Source of the DNA: Taiwanofungus camphoratus | Lineage: Eukaryota > Basidiomycota > Agaricomycetes > Polyporales > Taiwanofungaceae | Direction: 5' to 3' | NCBI GenBank assembly: GCA_003999685.1 | Contig: CP021232.1 | Coordinates: 372,001 to 436,000 of the forward strand | DNA length: 64,000 bases | Shown: positions 1 to 10,429 of the stretch, piece after piece | Numbering within the stretch: position 1 is the stretch's first letter | Layout of the letters: each line of letters starts with the position of its first letter | Notes under the pieces: model-generated | Told to the model about the DNA's origin: nothing | The model's database searches: none | What the model saw: the letters and a program-made list of their open reading frames with translations, nothing else | Translations under genes and position numbers: made by a program

Positions 1-849
1 ACAACTCCGGTTATTGATCGGAACGTCAGTGCAGGCGCTGTACTCTGAGGCTTCGAGTCGCTCTCGGGCTCCCACCGGAGGGACTTTCATAGGAGTTCGG
101 TCGGAACTTAACTGACATGGCCAATACCTGCTTTACAATTCTTGTTCTTGCAGTGAAACGAGGACAAGGTGCAAACATCATCTCACCGATCCAGGTTCAC
201 TAATTCGTAGCTTACTCAAAGATACGAGGGTTTGGGAACGGTACTATTCAGTCGTCCTTCGTGGTATGTTACGGGTACTGATAGAGCCGAAAGCAGCCAG
301 CGCATGTGAAAGTTCTTTTGAATGTCAAGTACGATGTCGTATATTCCCAGTCAATTCACACAGCCAATATGCAGACAAGCCGTCTATGATTTGTGGAGCC
401 TAGATTCCCTGGAAGGGATTCACATAGTTAGCCGAATCCAATTGCCGCCAGAAAAGAATAGTCTCCTGTGCATAAGCTCATCAACGAGAATGTACGTCTA
501 CAACATACCGGCTTTTTGAGAGGGCAGAAACAAGCTTGGAGTCTAGTGTAATGTGAGCCCTTCATAGATAGGTAGGTATATTCCGGACAAGGTCCCCTGC
601 TGGAACGGTTTTCTGTACTATACATGGCAAGGCTGCACATATAAGTCCAGAACAATAGTAGTGCGCTTCGCAAGCAGTAGCTAGAAAATTTATACATACT
701 CTCGCAACTGATACTAGGCTCCACACAAAATTTAAACAGAGACAAGCAAGGCATCTTGTTTAGAATGTAAGTTCCTGCCAATATATTGTCAGGACATACG
801 AATGTTCTTGAACGTGAGTATGAAAGAAAGTATTGAGTCTGGCCAGTGA
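1..849. other. No recognisable gene
   Basis: This stretch has only short overlapping open frames on both strands, with no domain, intron pattern or codon bias I can tie to a gene. It may be the 5' side of the insertion site of the LINE fragment that follows. No terminal repeats were seen. Confidence 0.5.
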
Positions 850-2019
850 GCCACAAAAAGTTATCCACAGTGGAAGGGCCTCAAATGGGCTGCAAAAGAA
901 TTGCAGACAGCTCAGTCTAGGGCCACCAGATGGATCACTGGCTGCTTTAAGACCACACCGATTGGGGTGATGGAGATGTTGGGTGGGTTGGTCCCCATCT
1001 GCATCCAGGTTGACCGGTACATGGAAAAAGCTGCGTTGAGAGCGCGGAGAGTTCATGAAGGGCACCCAATGAGGGCCGCCCTTCCACCTTATTGGGCGAC
1101 CAATGTCACCAATATCACTGCACCATGGCCGCTTAATTTGCACTGTGGCAAGAAGCAGGCTGTCACCCCCATGACATTTATAGATCGCATCGGGAGGCAG
1201 TCATCTGAGGACTTTGCACCACTCCATCCAGAGGCGCGGCCCGGTGATCGGGTCGTGGATCGGTACATTGATCGCTTTGAGTGTGTGTTTCTAGACGGGA
1301 AAGGTCCAAACAAATGCTCACCTGAATTTGCTGATTGGATGGAGTTCACCTGGTGGCCGGAATTTAGGCGCCAGCTGGCCCAGCCAGAAGGGCGAATGTT
1401 ATTCACCGATGGGTCGTATGCAAATATGCCAACGGTGAAATCTGGCAGTGCATGGCTCATCATTGACGAGGAAGATCATGTTGCCCATGGAAAGTTTGGG
1501 GCCGGAAAAGTCCAGAGCTTTGATGCAGAGATGCTGGCACTGGCGCGCAGGCTGCGTGAAGCGGTCTGTGATGTCCCTGCCCACATCACCACCCTTATCA
1601 TCTGCTCTGACAACTAATTGGCACTAGATCAGATATTTAAACTGGAGGTCGGGCCGTCGCAGTTGGCGGTGGTCATGGCCTCCCAACACGTCCGAGCGTT
1701 CCTTGATACTGATGAACGCCGGCACATAGTCCTTTTCTGGGTCCCGTCCCACAAAGGCATTTTTCAGAACGAGTTTGTTGATGGACTTGCGAAGAAAGCA
1801 CTGGATGATCCCCAACCAGAATTCATCTCACAATCAATGGCCCTTGCTCGTGTAAAGGCAAGGGTCAAAAAGTGCTGGGAGAATCTGATTGACAATCCCA
1901 GCTATCGTGGCTGCCGGTTATGGAAAGTAACCGAGGACGCTTCACCGCTGCACGGAACCACGGCTAAGGGCACATGGGTCCTGAAGGCAGCTGACAAGTC
2001 CAACAAGGAGGTGGCACGT
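850..2019 (+). mobile_element. LINE 3' fragment (Tad/I-like) with RNase H
   Basis: The translated product starts after the reverse transcriptase, in the linker that reads RATRWITGCFKTTPIG, a phrase typical of agaricomycete Tad/I-type LINEs. It continues into an RNase H domain. The acidic residues are visible in order: D in LFTDGSYA, E in FDAEMLAL, D in ICSDN and D in FVDGLAKKA. An in-frame TAA at 1615-1617 directly follows ICSDN, and the same frame then continues to 2019, so the copy is dead. The 5' part (endonuclease, reverse transcriptase) is absent, as is usual for 5'-truncated LINE insertions. The 3' end is cut by the LTR sequence starting at 2020. No poly-A tail or target duplication is visible. 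Confidence 0.8.
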
Positions 2020-2312
2020 TGATACGACCTAGGGAGTCCTGGACTGAGGGGATGAATCTAGGGAGTAGGTCCGACACGTCCCAATGAGTAGGGAGAGAGC
2101 TAAAGTGGTGGGGTACCTATGAAGGATACCAGAGGGAAAGGTAAGTGAAGGGACATGACAGAGAAACTACCTAGACCACTGTCAGGGGGCCTAAAAGTCT
2201 AGTGTGTGTAGAGGAGTAAGGGGCCAATGAATCCTGCACGACAGGATCTTATGCCGAGGTGTGGACAGTCCCGGGAAGGTAGGAGCGTGGTCTTCTAATC
2301 CGATGGCAGCGG
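2020..2312 (-). repeat. Diverged inverted LTR fragment
   Basis: It begins with the same TGATACGACCTAGGG terminus that the minus-oriented LTRs of elements B and C have. Further in it shares the stretch around the CCTGCAC-ACAGGATCTT block (about 2217-2250). In between it differs clearly from the other LTR copies. I read it as the end of an older, related LTR in minus orientation, into which element A inserted at 2313. The other side of that LTR was not found. Confidence 0.55.
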
Positions 2313-4070
2313 TGATGAGTCCCGTAGCCTCCTGGGCCCCGAATCGCGATTTTAGGAGCTTTCTGATCCCCCAACCGACCACTCTAAGACTCTCCTACAG
2401 CCTACGACAGGAGGGATAGGTTCCTATAATATTCCTAATGCCTCCTTTCCTTCCTAAACCCTTCTAACACCCTACGAAGTCTTGTGAGGTCACACAAGGT
2501 GCTACGAGGTTTCGAATGCTAGACGCGAAGTCCCTAACTCCTGCTAAGTCCACTATTGGACACTGCTGGCCCTCCCATACTGTTCCATTGGATCTAGGTC
2601 CTATCTACTACGTCACTCATCCCGGGCTTAGCTAAGAAGTCTTAGCTAAGTCTCTCCTAGCTCTTGTGATTGCAGCTACCTCCGATAGGCTCCGAAACGG
2701 TCCGAAGTTCCAGAAGGTGGACTTAGGAAGCCTTGCGCACCCCATGAGTCTCGATCCTATGCCATAAGGTCATCCTAGGGTGTATCCATATGGCCCTCCA
2801 CCCAGTTAGGACACCTCCTACCCCGATTAGGCCAAGTCCCACTGCTAAGAACTTTGTGCGCTCTTAGCCCACTAAGATAGGTGATCACGGCGCATGACTG
2901 CTCTCAGATAGTCATCCCGCCCTCGTGAATGAACTTGGTCACCTTTCTACCGTGCGTAGTTCCCCTGTTTCAGTTCCTATTTAGTTCCCATCCCCCTCGT
3001 GTTCACTTCGGAGCCCATGCGCTTTAGTACACATTTCGGACTCGTAAGGATCACTTCGCGCAAGAATAGTTCACCTCATGCTCCCCTATTTAGTCAGAGG
3101 TAGTTTACTATGTACAAGCAGAGACCCCTCAGTGCACACTTCTCTCTTTGGAATACAAGTTCCCTGGTAGCTCCGATCTCAGAAAAGCACCGTGAGTACA
3201 ACCTTAGGAACAGTTCTAAGGCCCCTAAGTCTCCACCCCAGCTCCGTTTCAGTACCTTTGAACTACGTCTACGCTCGCAATATATCTACGAACCATGTCT
3301 ACGCTTCCCGAACTACGCACTACGATCTACGAAGTCGCCGTGACTTCGCGCCCTTCAGCACCTCTTATAGCACCTATCCGGTGGGCCTCCGCCTTAGTTA
3401 TACCCTTAGGCTCACGTTGCGTCATCCCTACATCCTACGAATAACCCTACGACTCCCCCATAGCCTTCATTTCAGGCTATAGCACCTCTCCCTACGCCCT
3501 CAAACTCTCCGACCTACACCTCGAAGTCATCAGACACTTCAGAGCTTCCAGCAACCTCGTTCTCCCATTCCTATTCCAAGTATTAGCTCTCCGAACCATC
3601 CGACCTCTCCTACAAGTCTCCTACGCTAGCCAAACCTCGCTCTAACAAACCTCTAAGCCTTACGCCCTTTAGCTAACTCTAGCTAAAAGGACTTCACAGC
3701 AGTCTCGTACCCTCTGCCACTTAGTAGAAATTATAGTCCATTGGCTTACTGCTCCCTAACTCCATACAGCCTACGAAGTCAGCTCGCGCGATTTAGCTAA
3801 AACTTCGAAGGACTTTGCAGAATCTCGAAGAACTTCGTGTACTTCGGAGGGCCTCGCAAGGCCTTAGGGATCGTATAGCACTTAGGAACAAGATCCTGTT
3901 GTGCAGGACCCTTGACCCCTTACTCCCCCACTTACAAAAAACAAGACATACAGGTTTCCCGGTATCATACAGGTTGTAGCTCCTACCCTCACATCCTCAC
4001 AGTTATCACACTACCCCACAGCCATGTTGCAGAGCACTCCCTAGGTACCAGGGTCCCCTAGGTCGTATCA
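2313..4070 (+). repeat. 5' LTR of element A (1758 bases)
   Basis: It starts TGATGAGTCC and ends GGTCGTATCA. It belongs to the long LTR subtype, which contains extra stretches absent from the 1607-base LTRs of B. It is rich in CpG and in short TTCGAAG/ACTTCG and TTAGCTAA words. Short open frames inside it recur in every LTR copy and are not taken as genes. Confidence 0.92.
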
Positions 4071-4074
4071 TTTC

Positions 4075-4091
4075 TGGAGCCCACCGCGAGG
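4075..4091 (+). other. Candidate primer binding site of element A
   Basis: TGGAGCCCACCGCGAGG lies four bases after the 5' LTR. It starts with TGG, as expected for pairing to the CCA end of a tRNA. The same site adjoins the LTR in B and C. I could not identify the tRNA. Confidence 0.5.
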
Positions 4092-4110
4092 GGGAGCAGT
4101 TAAGATTTCA

Positions 4111-6744
4111 TTGCCTTCAGCTCATCCTACGTCTAACCAGTCCTCTCCGAGAAACAGCGATCAGCTACTATCCGAGTTCTTTCAGGTCGGCTATCATTAC
4201 TACACTCAAGCAGGCCTTCCACGAAGCACCTCTTCACGAACACCTACGACTATCCCCTCCGATATCATTTCTACACTTGAATCTTCCGAATCGACCCCCG
4301 ACTTTGAGGCTCTTTTTGAAGGGTCTCTAGACACGCTTACCACGTCCGAAGACTCACCAATTGAGGACTTTGAACCTCAGTCCACGTCCCCTGAGCTTCC
4401 TAACACCTCCGAAGAAAGCGGTCCTTCTTCAGCGTCTGACCCTATCTTAGTCCATTTACCAGAATCCCCTCAGCTATCCTCTACGCTCCCATCAACTTCA
4501 CATTCCCCTCCAATTCCTTCTATTACACTTTCCGACGCTTCTACGTCCCAATCCTCTTCAGCTAGCATCAACTCAGCTTCGAACCCATCTCCGACTGCAC
4601 CCATTTTAGCTAATCCCCTAAATCCTATTTCTGTGTCAACCATGAACGCACCTCCACTCATGCCGCCTCGAGGAGATCGTACATCCCCCACCTTCGATCC
4701 TGACCAGCCTAGGACCATCTGAAGGTATTTCCAGGACTTAGAGTCACTTTTTGTCCACTGCCAGATAGCGGATGAGGCAACGAAGAAACACTGGACTACT
4801 CGCTACCCTCCTATCGATGTTTCAGACCTATGGGAGTCCCTCCCTGAGTGTTCCGATGTCACGAAGACCTACGAAGACTTCAAGAAGGAGATTAGAAGCC
4901 TCTATCCAGGCACAGAGGACGATAGAATGTGGTCTATGTCTGACTTGGATCAGTTGATAGGAGAACGTGCTAGAATTGGAATCAACAATGCGGCAGACTT
5001 AGGAAGCTTCTATCGTGAGTTTTATGCCATCACGAAGTATCTAATTTCGAAAAATAGGTTGTCTACTATCGAGCAAAGCCGTGCTTTTGCAAGGGCCTTC
5101 CAGCCTTCGCTATGGGCTCGCGTGTCTACTAGGTTACAGCTAAAGTTTCCTGATCACTTACCCGATGATCCCTACACCTTGGACCAGCTACATAGCGCAG
5201 CGAAGTTTGTACTCCTTGGTACTTCTACGACTCTTACCTCTGCTACGACTGTAACTACTTCGACCACTGCCGCGCCCGTAGGGGGCTCATCGCTAAAGAT
5301 AGAGGATCTACAGACGTTCGCAGAGATCCTCACAAAGTCCGTAACCAGTGTGCTAGCTCCTGTTCTTGTGAACCAGCGACCCCCCCGATTGGACAGTTCG
5401 CGCGGTGAGCACACCCATGTAGAAGGCCAGTACTGTCACTATTGCGGGGACTTGGACTGCTGCACTAGGTGTTGCAAGCACATTGAGCAAGACATCAAGG
5501 ATGGCAAGTGCAAGCGCAACCCAGATGGAAAGATAGTGCTGCCAAATGGAAATTTTGTACCCAGAACGATCCCAGGATGTACGATTCGCGATAGGCTTTA
5601 CGAATATCATCGACGAAATGGCACAAATTCCTCCCCACAGCTCCTATTCGAAATCGACAATCGCCTAAATGTGCCTGCATTCTCACTATCTGCCGAGGAT
5701 CGTATAGCCGCTTTAGAACACGAGATTTACCAACTTCGGAGACGTCACAAAGTCTTTGATGGTGTGGAAGTACCCCAGCGCAGAAGGCAGGGTGCTCCTA
5801 ACGCGCAGTCTGATCCTAGAAACCCACCCATAGCCAACGCACCTCCGATAGGAAGCGCTCAGCATCCAGTAGTGGATCCCCCTGCTAACCAAGATGCCCC
5901 AGTGGCGGAGGCGCAGAACTGGACCCCTCCTACCATTCTAAGGCGATCCAATTATCCTTCTAATTCAGCACCTTCACCTTCGAAGCCTGCGAATGCATCC
6001 GATCCACCCACAAACTCATCGGAGCATGCCTCATCTACATCTAACGTACCAGCCCAACCAGCATCACAGGCAGCCATTCCACCGCCCACTCCACCAGTAC
6101 ATTCTTTCGCTAGTGCTCGAGATGCTACTTATGCACCTCCAAACCTTCGAAATTTCGCAGCAGCTCCGAAGCCTACAGCAGACAAAGGCAAGGACTTGGC
6201 CTATAAAACGATCACCCCGGTTCATCAGGAGAAATTTACAGAGAAAATATTCGCGCGATCTATGAGAACACCAGTGGTTACACTAACGCCCGAGGAGCTA
6301 CTATCTATATCCCCAGACGTTCGTGCGCGATATCGCAAGGCTATCACCCCTAAACGGGTGCCTATGGATCCTAAGGCTACTCATATGGCTCAAATTACAG
6401 AACTCTCAGACGATCTCGCTTCTAAAACGATGCTAGCAACCTCTGAACTATCGTGCCACGGTAAACCCCTTGTCCCTGGTTCGACCATCATTCCAGACCC
6501 CTATGAAACGTACTTACGACATGTACCCGGAAAGGAAGAACCCTCCGAAATCATAGTAGCCCGCGACTCGAACTCTATCTGTTCTATCAAAGCCCTAATC
6601 GACAACAAAGAGCGAATCAAATGCATCGTGGACCCTGGGTCACAAGTGGTTGCGATGTCAGAGCAAGTCTGTCATGCCTTAGGGCTAATCTACGACCTTT
6701 CCGTGCAGCTAAACATGCAGTCTGCTAATGGCAGTATTGACCGT
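4111..6744 (+). pseudogene. gag-protease relic of element A, first part
   Basis: This is the fossil gag region of element A, closely related to the whole gag frames of B and C. It has a Ser/Thr/Pro-rich N-terminus, a capsid-like helical part, a cysteine-rich segment (CHYCGDLDCCTRCC) and the start of an aspartic protease domain with DPGS. It stops where element B is inserted at 6745. Confidence 0.85.
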
Positions 6745-8351
6745 TGATACGACCTAGGGGACCCTGGTACCTAGGGAGTGCTCCGCAACGTGGCTGGGGG
6801 TAGTGTGATAACTGTGAGGGTGTGAGGGTAGGAGCTACAACCTGTATGATACCGGGAAACCTGTATGTCTTGTTTTTGTAAGTAGGGGAGTAAGGGGTCA
6901 AGGGTCCTGCACAACAGGATCTTGTTCCTAAGTGCTATACTATCCCTAAGGCCTTGCGAGGCCCTCCGAAGTATGCGAAGTTCTTCGAGGTTTTGCGAAG
7001 TCCTTCGAAGTTTTAGCTAAATTGCGCGAGCTGACTTCGTAGATGCTGCGAAGTCCTTCTGGTTAGAGTTAGCTAAAGGGCGTAAGGTTTTGGAGTTTGT
7101 TAGAGCGAAGTGGGCGAGGTTTGGCTAGCGTAGGAGACCTGTAGGAGAGGTCGGAGAGTTCGAGGGCGTAGGGAGATGTACTATAGCCTGTAACTAAGGC
7201 TATGGGCGAGTCGTAGGGCTATTCGTAGGACGTAGGGATAATGCAACGTGAGCCTAAGGGTATAACTAAGGCGGAGGCCCACCGGATAGGTGCTATAAGA
7301 GGTGCCGAAGGGTGCGAAGTCACGGCGACTTTCGTAGATCGTAGTGCGTAGTTCGGGAAGCGTAGACGTGGTTCGTAGATATATCGCGAGCGTAGACGTA
7401 GTTCAAAGGTACTGAAATGAAGCTGGGGTGGAGACTTAGGGACCTTAGGACCGTTCCTAAGGTTGTACTCGCGGCGCTTTCCTGAGATCGGAGCTACAGG
7501 GGAACTGGTATTCCAAAGAGAGAAGCGTGCACTGAGGGGTCTCTCTTGTACATAGTAAACTACCTCTGACTAAATAGGGGAACGTGAGGTGAACTAATCT
7601 TGCGCGAAGCGATCCTTACGAGTCCGAAATGTGTACTAAAGCGCATGGACTCCGAAGTGAACACGAGGAGGATAGGAACTAATTAGGAACTGAAACAGGG
7701 GAACTACGTACGGTAGAAAGGTGACCAACTTCATTCACGAGGGCGGGATGACTATCCGAGAGCAGCCATGCGCCGTGATCACCTATCTTAGTGGGCTAAG
7801 AGCGCACGAAGTCCTTAGCAGCGGGACTTGGCCTAATCGGGGCAGGAGGTGTCCTAAATGGGTGGAGGGTCATATGGGTACGTCCTAGGATGACCTTATG
7901 GCATAGGATCGAGACCCATGGGGGTGCACAAGGCTTCCTAAGTCCAACTTCCGGAACTTCGGACCGTTTCGGAGCCTATCGGAGGTAGCTGCAATCACAA
8001 GAGCTAGGAGAGACTTAGCTAAGACTTCTTAGCTAAGCCCGGGATGAGTGACGTAGTAGATAGGACCTAGATCCAATGGAACAGTATGGGAGGGCCGGCA
8101 GTGTCCGATAGTGGACTTAGCAGGAGTTAGGGACTTCGCGTCTAGCATTCGAAATCTCGTAGCACCTCGTGTGACTTCGCAAGACTTCGTAGGGTGTTAG
8201 GAGGGTTTAGGAAGGAGAGGGGGCGTTAGGAATATTATAGGAACCTATCCCTCCTGTCGTAGGCTGTAGGAGAGTCTTAGAGTGGTCGGTTGGGGGATTA
8301 GAAAGCTCCTAAAATCGCGATTCGGGGGCCAGGAGGCTACGGGACTCATCA
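6745..8351 (-). repeat. 3' LTR of element B (1607 bases)
   Basis: On the plus strand it runs from TGATACGACC to GGACTCATCA, that is TG...CA in either orientation. It belongs to the short LTR subtype. It matches 17213-18819 base for base wherever I compared them. Confidence 0.93.
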
Positions 8352-8362
8352 CCTCCTCCCTA
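8352..8362 (-). other. 3' polypurine tract of element B
   Basis: Read on minus this is TAGGGAGGAGG, directly against the 3' LTR, the place where Ty3/gypsy elements prime plus-strand DNA. The neighbouring bases up to about 8385 recur inside pol (see 11869-11902). Confidence 0.8.
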
Positions 8363-8519
8363 TTGAAATCCTGACTGTCCTCAGTCAGTGTGCGCGACCG
8401 TGGGAACTTGTAGCCTATCGCGTCCGATCTGCGAAGCGGGCGATATCCTGATAGAAGCTAATTGTGGGTGCCTCTTATCTTTTTCTCCTTTCTCCCCTTT
8501 TGCCTTTCCCTTCCCCATC

Positions 8520-9897
8520 ATGTTCGACGATATGGACTCTGATGGTGTTGGCCTAGCTCACAGCGATGTCCTGGCGCTCCTCGATTCTCGTCCGGAGGGC
8601 GTAGCGGAGGCCGAAGATTATCTGCGGTGGGCGAGGAACTTAGGACGTCGTGTGGTACGTATTCTCCTCGATCGCTCGATACATCGTCTTCACTGCGTTA
8701 TAGGGTAACTGGCGGGTCCTGTCCCAGGCTTCGAACGCTCCTGCCGATCCTACCTTAGAGGCCGCCATCGTCGAAGGTTTGACGGCGATCCTCCCTCTCG
8801 CGGACTCGTCGTGGATCTCGTGGGCCCGCACCAGTTTTCCTCAGTTCGCTGCTATGCTTCAAGAGCGAGACGCACAGCGCGAACTCGCCCGTGCGACCGA
8901 ACGACTTCGTGTGGAGGCGGTCGAGCGCGCTGCGCTTGAACGTGCTGCCCAACTTGCGGCTTCGTCTTCTGCTCCTTCGCCGGCTCCTAGTCGTACCTCC
9001 TCGCGTACTCGTCGTCCCTCAGCTCGGGCCAAGGCAGCGGCTTCTACTCGCGCGGCTTCCCAGGCCAGCTCGATCATGGCCTCCGTTTCTAGCGGCCAAG
9101 TCGGCGAACTCGCCTCGTCCACGAGTTCGGGTGTCTTCGTAGGGGTCCCTCCTGCTCAGGGGAAGGACACTGCGAAGGCGAAGGCTCCTCCGACGCCCGA
9201 AGCCCTGGCTAACATGGCGAAGGCGGCGGAGCATAGGCGAACTCATGCGAAGGTGAGTGCACGTCCTTTTCGTGACCGTTCGCGGCTTATGATTGCTACC
9301 TAGTGCGATCGCTGCAGCACCTACACCGCAGACTTCGAGTGCGAACTCCCCGCGGGCGCCGTGAAGTGTGGTAAGTGCCTGCGAGAGTCGCAGGGGTGTT
9401 ATTGGGGCGGATTCTCCGTAGACGGTAAGGAGCGCGGCGTGCGCGTTTCGAAGCGTGGTAGGGCTTCTCGTGCCCTCGTTATCGCGACATTGCTGATGTT
9501 AAGACGTTCCCTAGCTGCGGGCCAACCTCCTCAGGTGTCCCCGCCTCGCGCCCGCGAGTCCAAGAAGGCGAAGTCGGCCCCTGCGCCTACGATGTCGCTC
9601 GAGGCCTCGCTGGCCCTTAACGGCGCTGAATACTTGGACGGCCTCACCCCTGCGCATCAAGCCGTTGTCGAAGGCCTCTGGTATGACCGCGCGATGGCCG
9701 AGAGTCGCGCGATGCGTCTCGAAGACTACATCTCGGGACTTTATCGCGCCGAAACCGCCCTAACCGGTCGTACGCCTGCGCCGCTTGACTTGAGCTCTCT
9801 CCCCCTTCCTCGCCGTCGCGTCGCCGCCTCCTCTACCGATCCTGGTCCCTCTGGTGAGTCCGAGCAGGATGAGGAAGATGCCGAGGCCGAGGTTTAG
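8520..9897 (+). CDS. Antisense accessory gene of element B (cysteine-cluster protein)
   Basis: The gene runs opposite to gag and pol, between pol and the 3' LTR. The start is the ATG at 8520, just after a long pyrimidine-rich tract (about 8475-8519), a common fungal start-site context. Two introns with clean GT-AG ends are visible, about 8655-8703 and 9253-9303; removing them keeps one frame of about 425 codons. A 57-base in-frame GT-AG stretch inside the last exon could be a third. The product has an acidic N-terminus, an Ala/Arg-rich heptad-like middle (probable coiled coil), a cluster of CDRC, then C, then CGKC, then GCYW, and an acidic C-terminus. An AATAAA lies at 10022-10027. The cysteine spacing recalls zinc-binding clusters of agaricomycete regulatory proteins, but I do not recognise the family. 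It may be a captured host gene. Confidence 0.72.
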
Positions 9898-10021
9898 AAG
9901 GTGGGGGGGTTCGTAGTTCGTCATCTCGCCCGTTCCGTATCTGTCGCACCAACGTGCTGTATTCTCTCTCGTTGCGCGTCCCTTTGCTAGGGACCTTTTC
10001 CAATATGTGTACAGTAGTCTG

Positions 10022-10027
10022 AATAAA
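10022..10027 (+). terminator. AATAAA signal of the antisense gene (B)
   Basis: This is a canonical polyadenylation hexamer about 125 bases after the stop of the antisense gene. The same hexamer is kept at 24612-24617 in C and, on the other strand, at 34716-34721 in A. Confidence 0.6.
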
Positions 10028-10429
10028 GCGGACGCAAACGTCGTTCTTGTGAAAAGGTTCCTAAGTGCGTGAAGTAACCAAACAACACAGCGAAGAATTA
10101 GAAGACTTAGGGGGATAAAATGCGCTCATTTAGGCTCAGTAAATCATCATGGCCTTGAAGGGCTTAAGGCCCCTCGCGCAATCTTCGCTCCGCTTGGCAT
10201 TTTAGGAGCCTTTAGAACGATATCGCGACTTCGTGAGTTGAATCACTATAGTAAAAAGTAGGAAATGTTGTAAGTAAAAATTCGTAGACATTCGGAACTT
10301 CGTAGCTGTCAAACTGAGTGGGGGCTTGTTGGGGAAAGTAAAACATGACCAAAAGGTAAGCGAAAAGTAAAATGGACGTAGCGTAATCTTAGCTAAAGTC
10401 GGGGTATCGTCGATTGCTCCTCTGATTCT

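Noticed and set aside
322-868. Overlapping short frames on both strands
   Set aside because: No family resemblance, no introns that extend them, and no codon bias; they are what chance gives.
3110-3482. Frames with repeated TLRLTLRHPY-like peptides
   Set aside because: They lie inside the LTR and recur in other LTR copies with varying ends; the repetition comes from the simple-sequence nature of the LTR.
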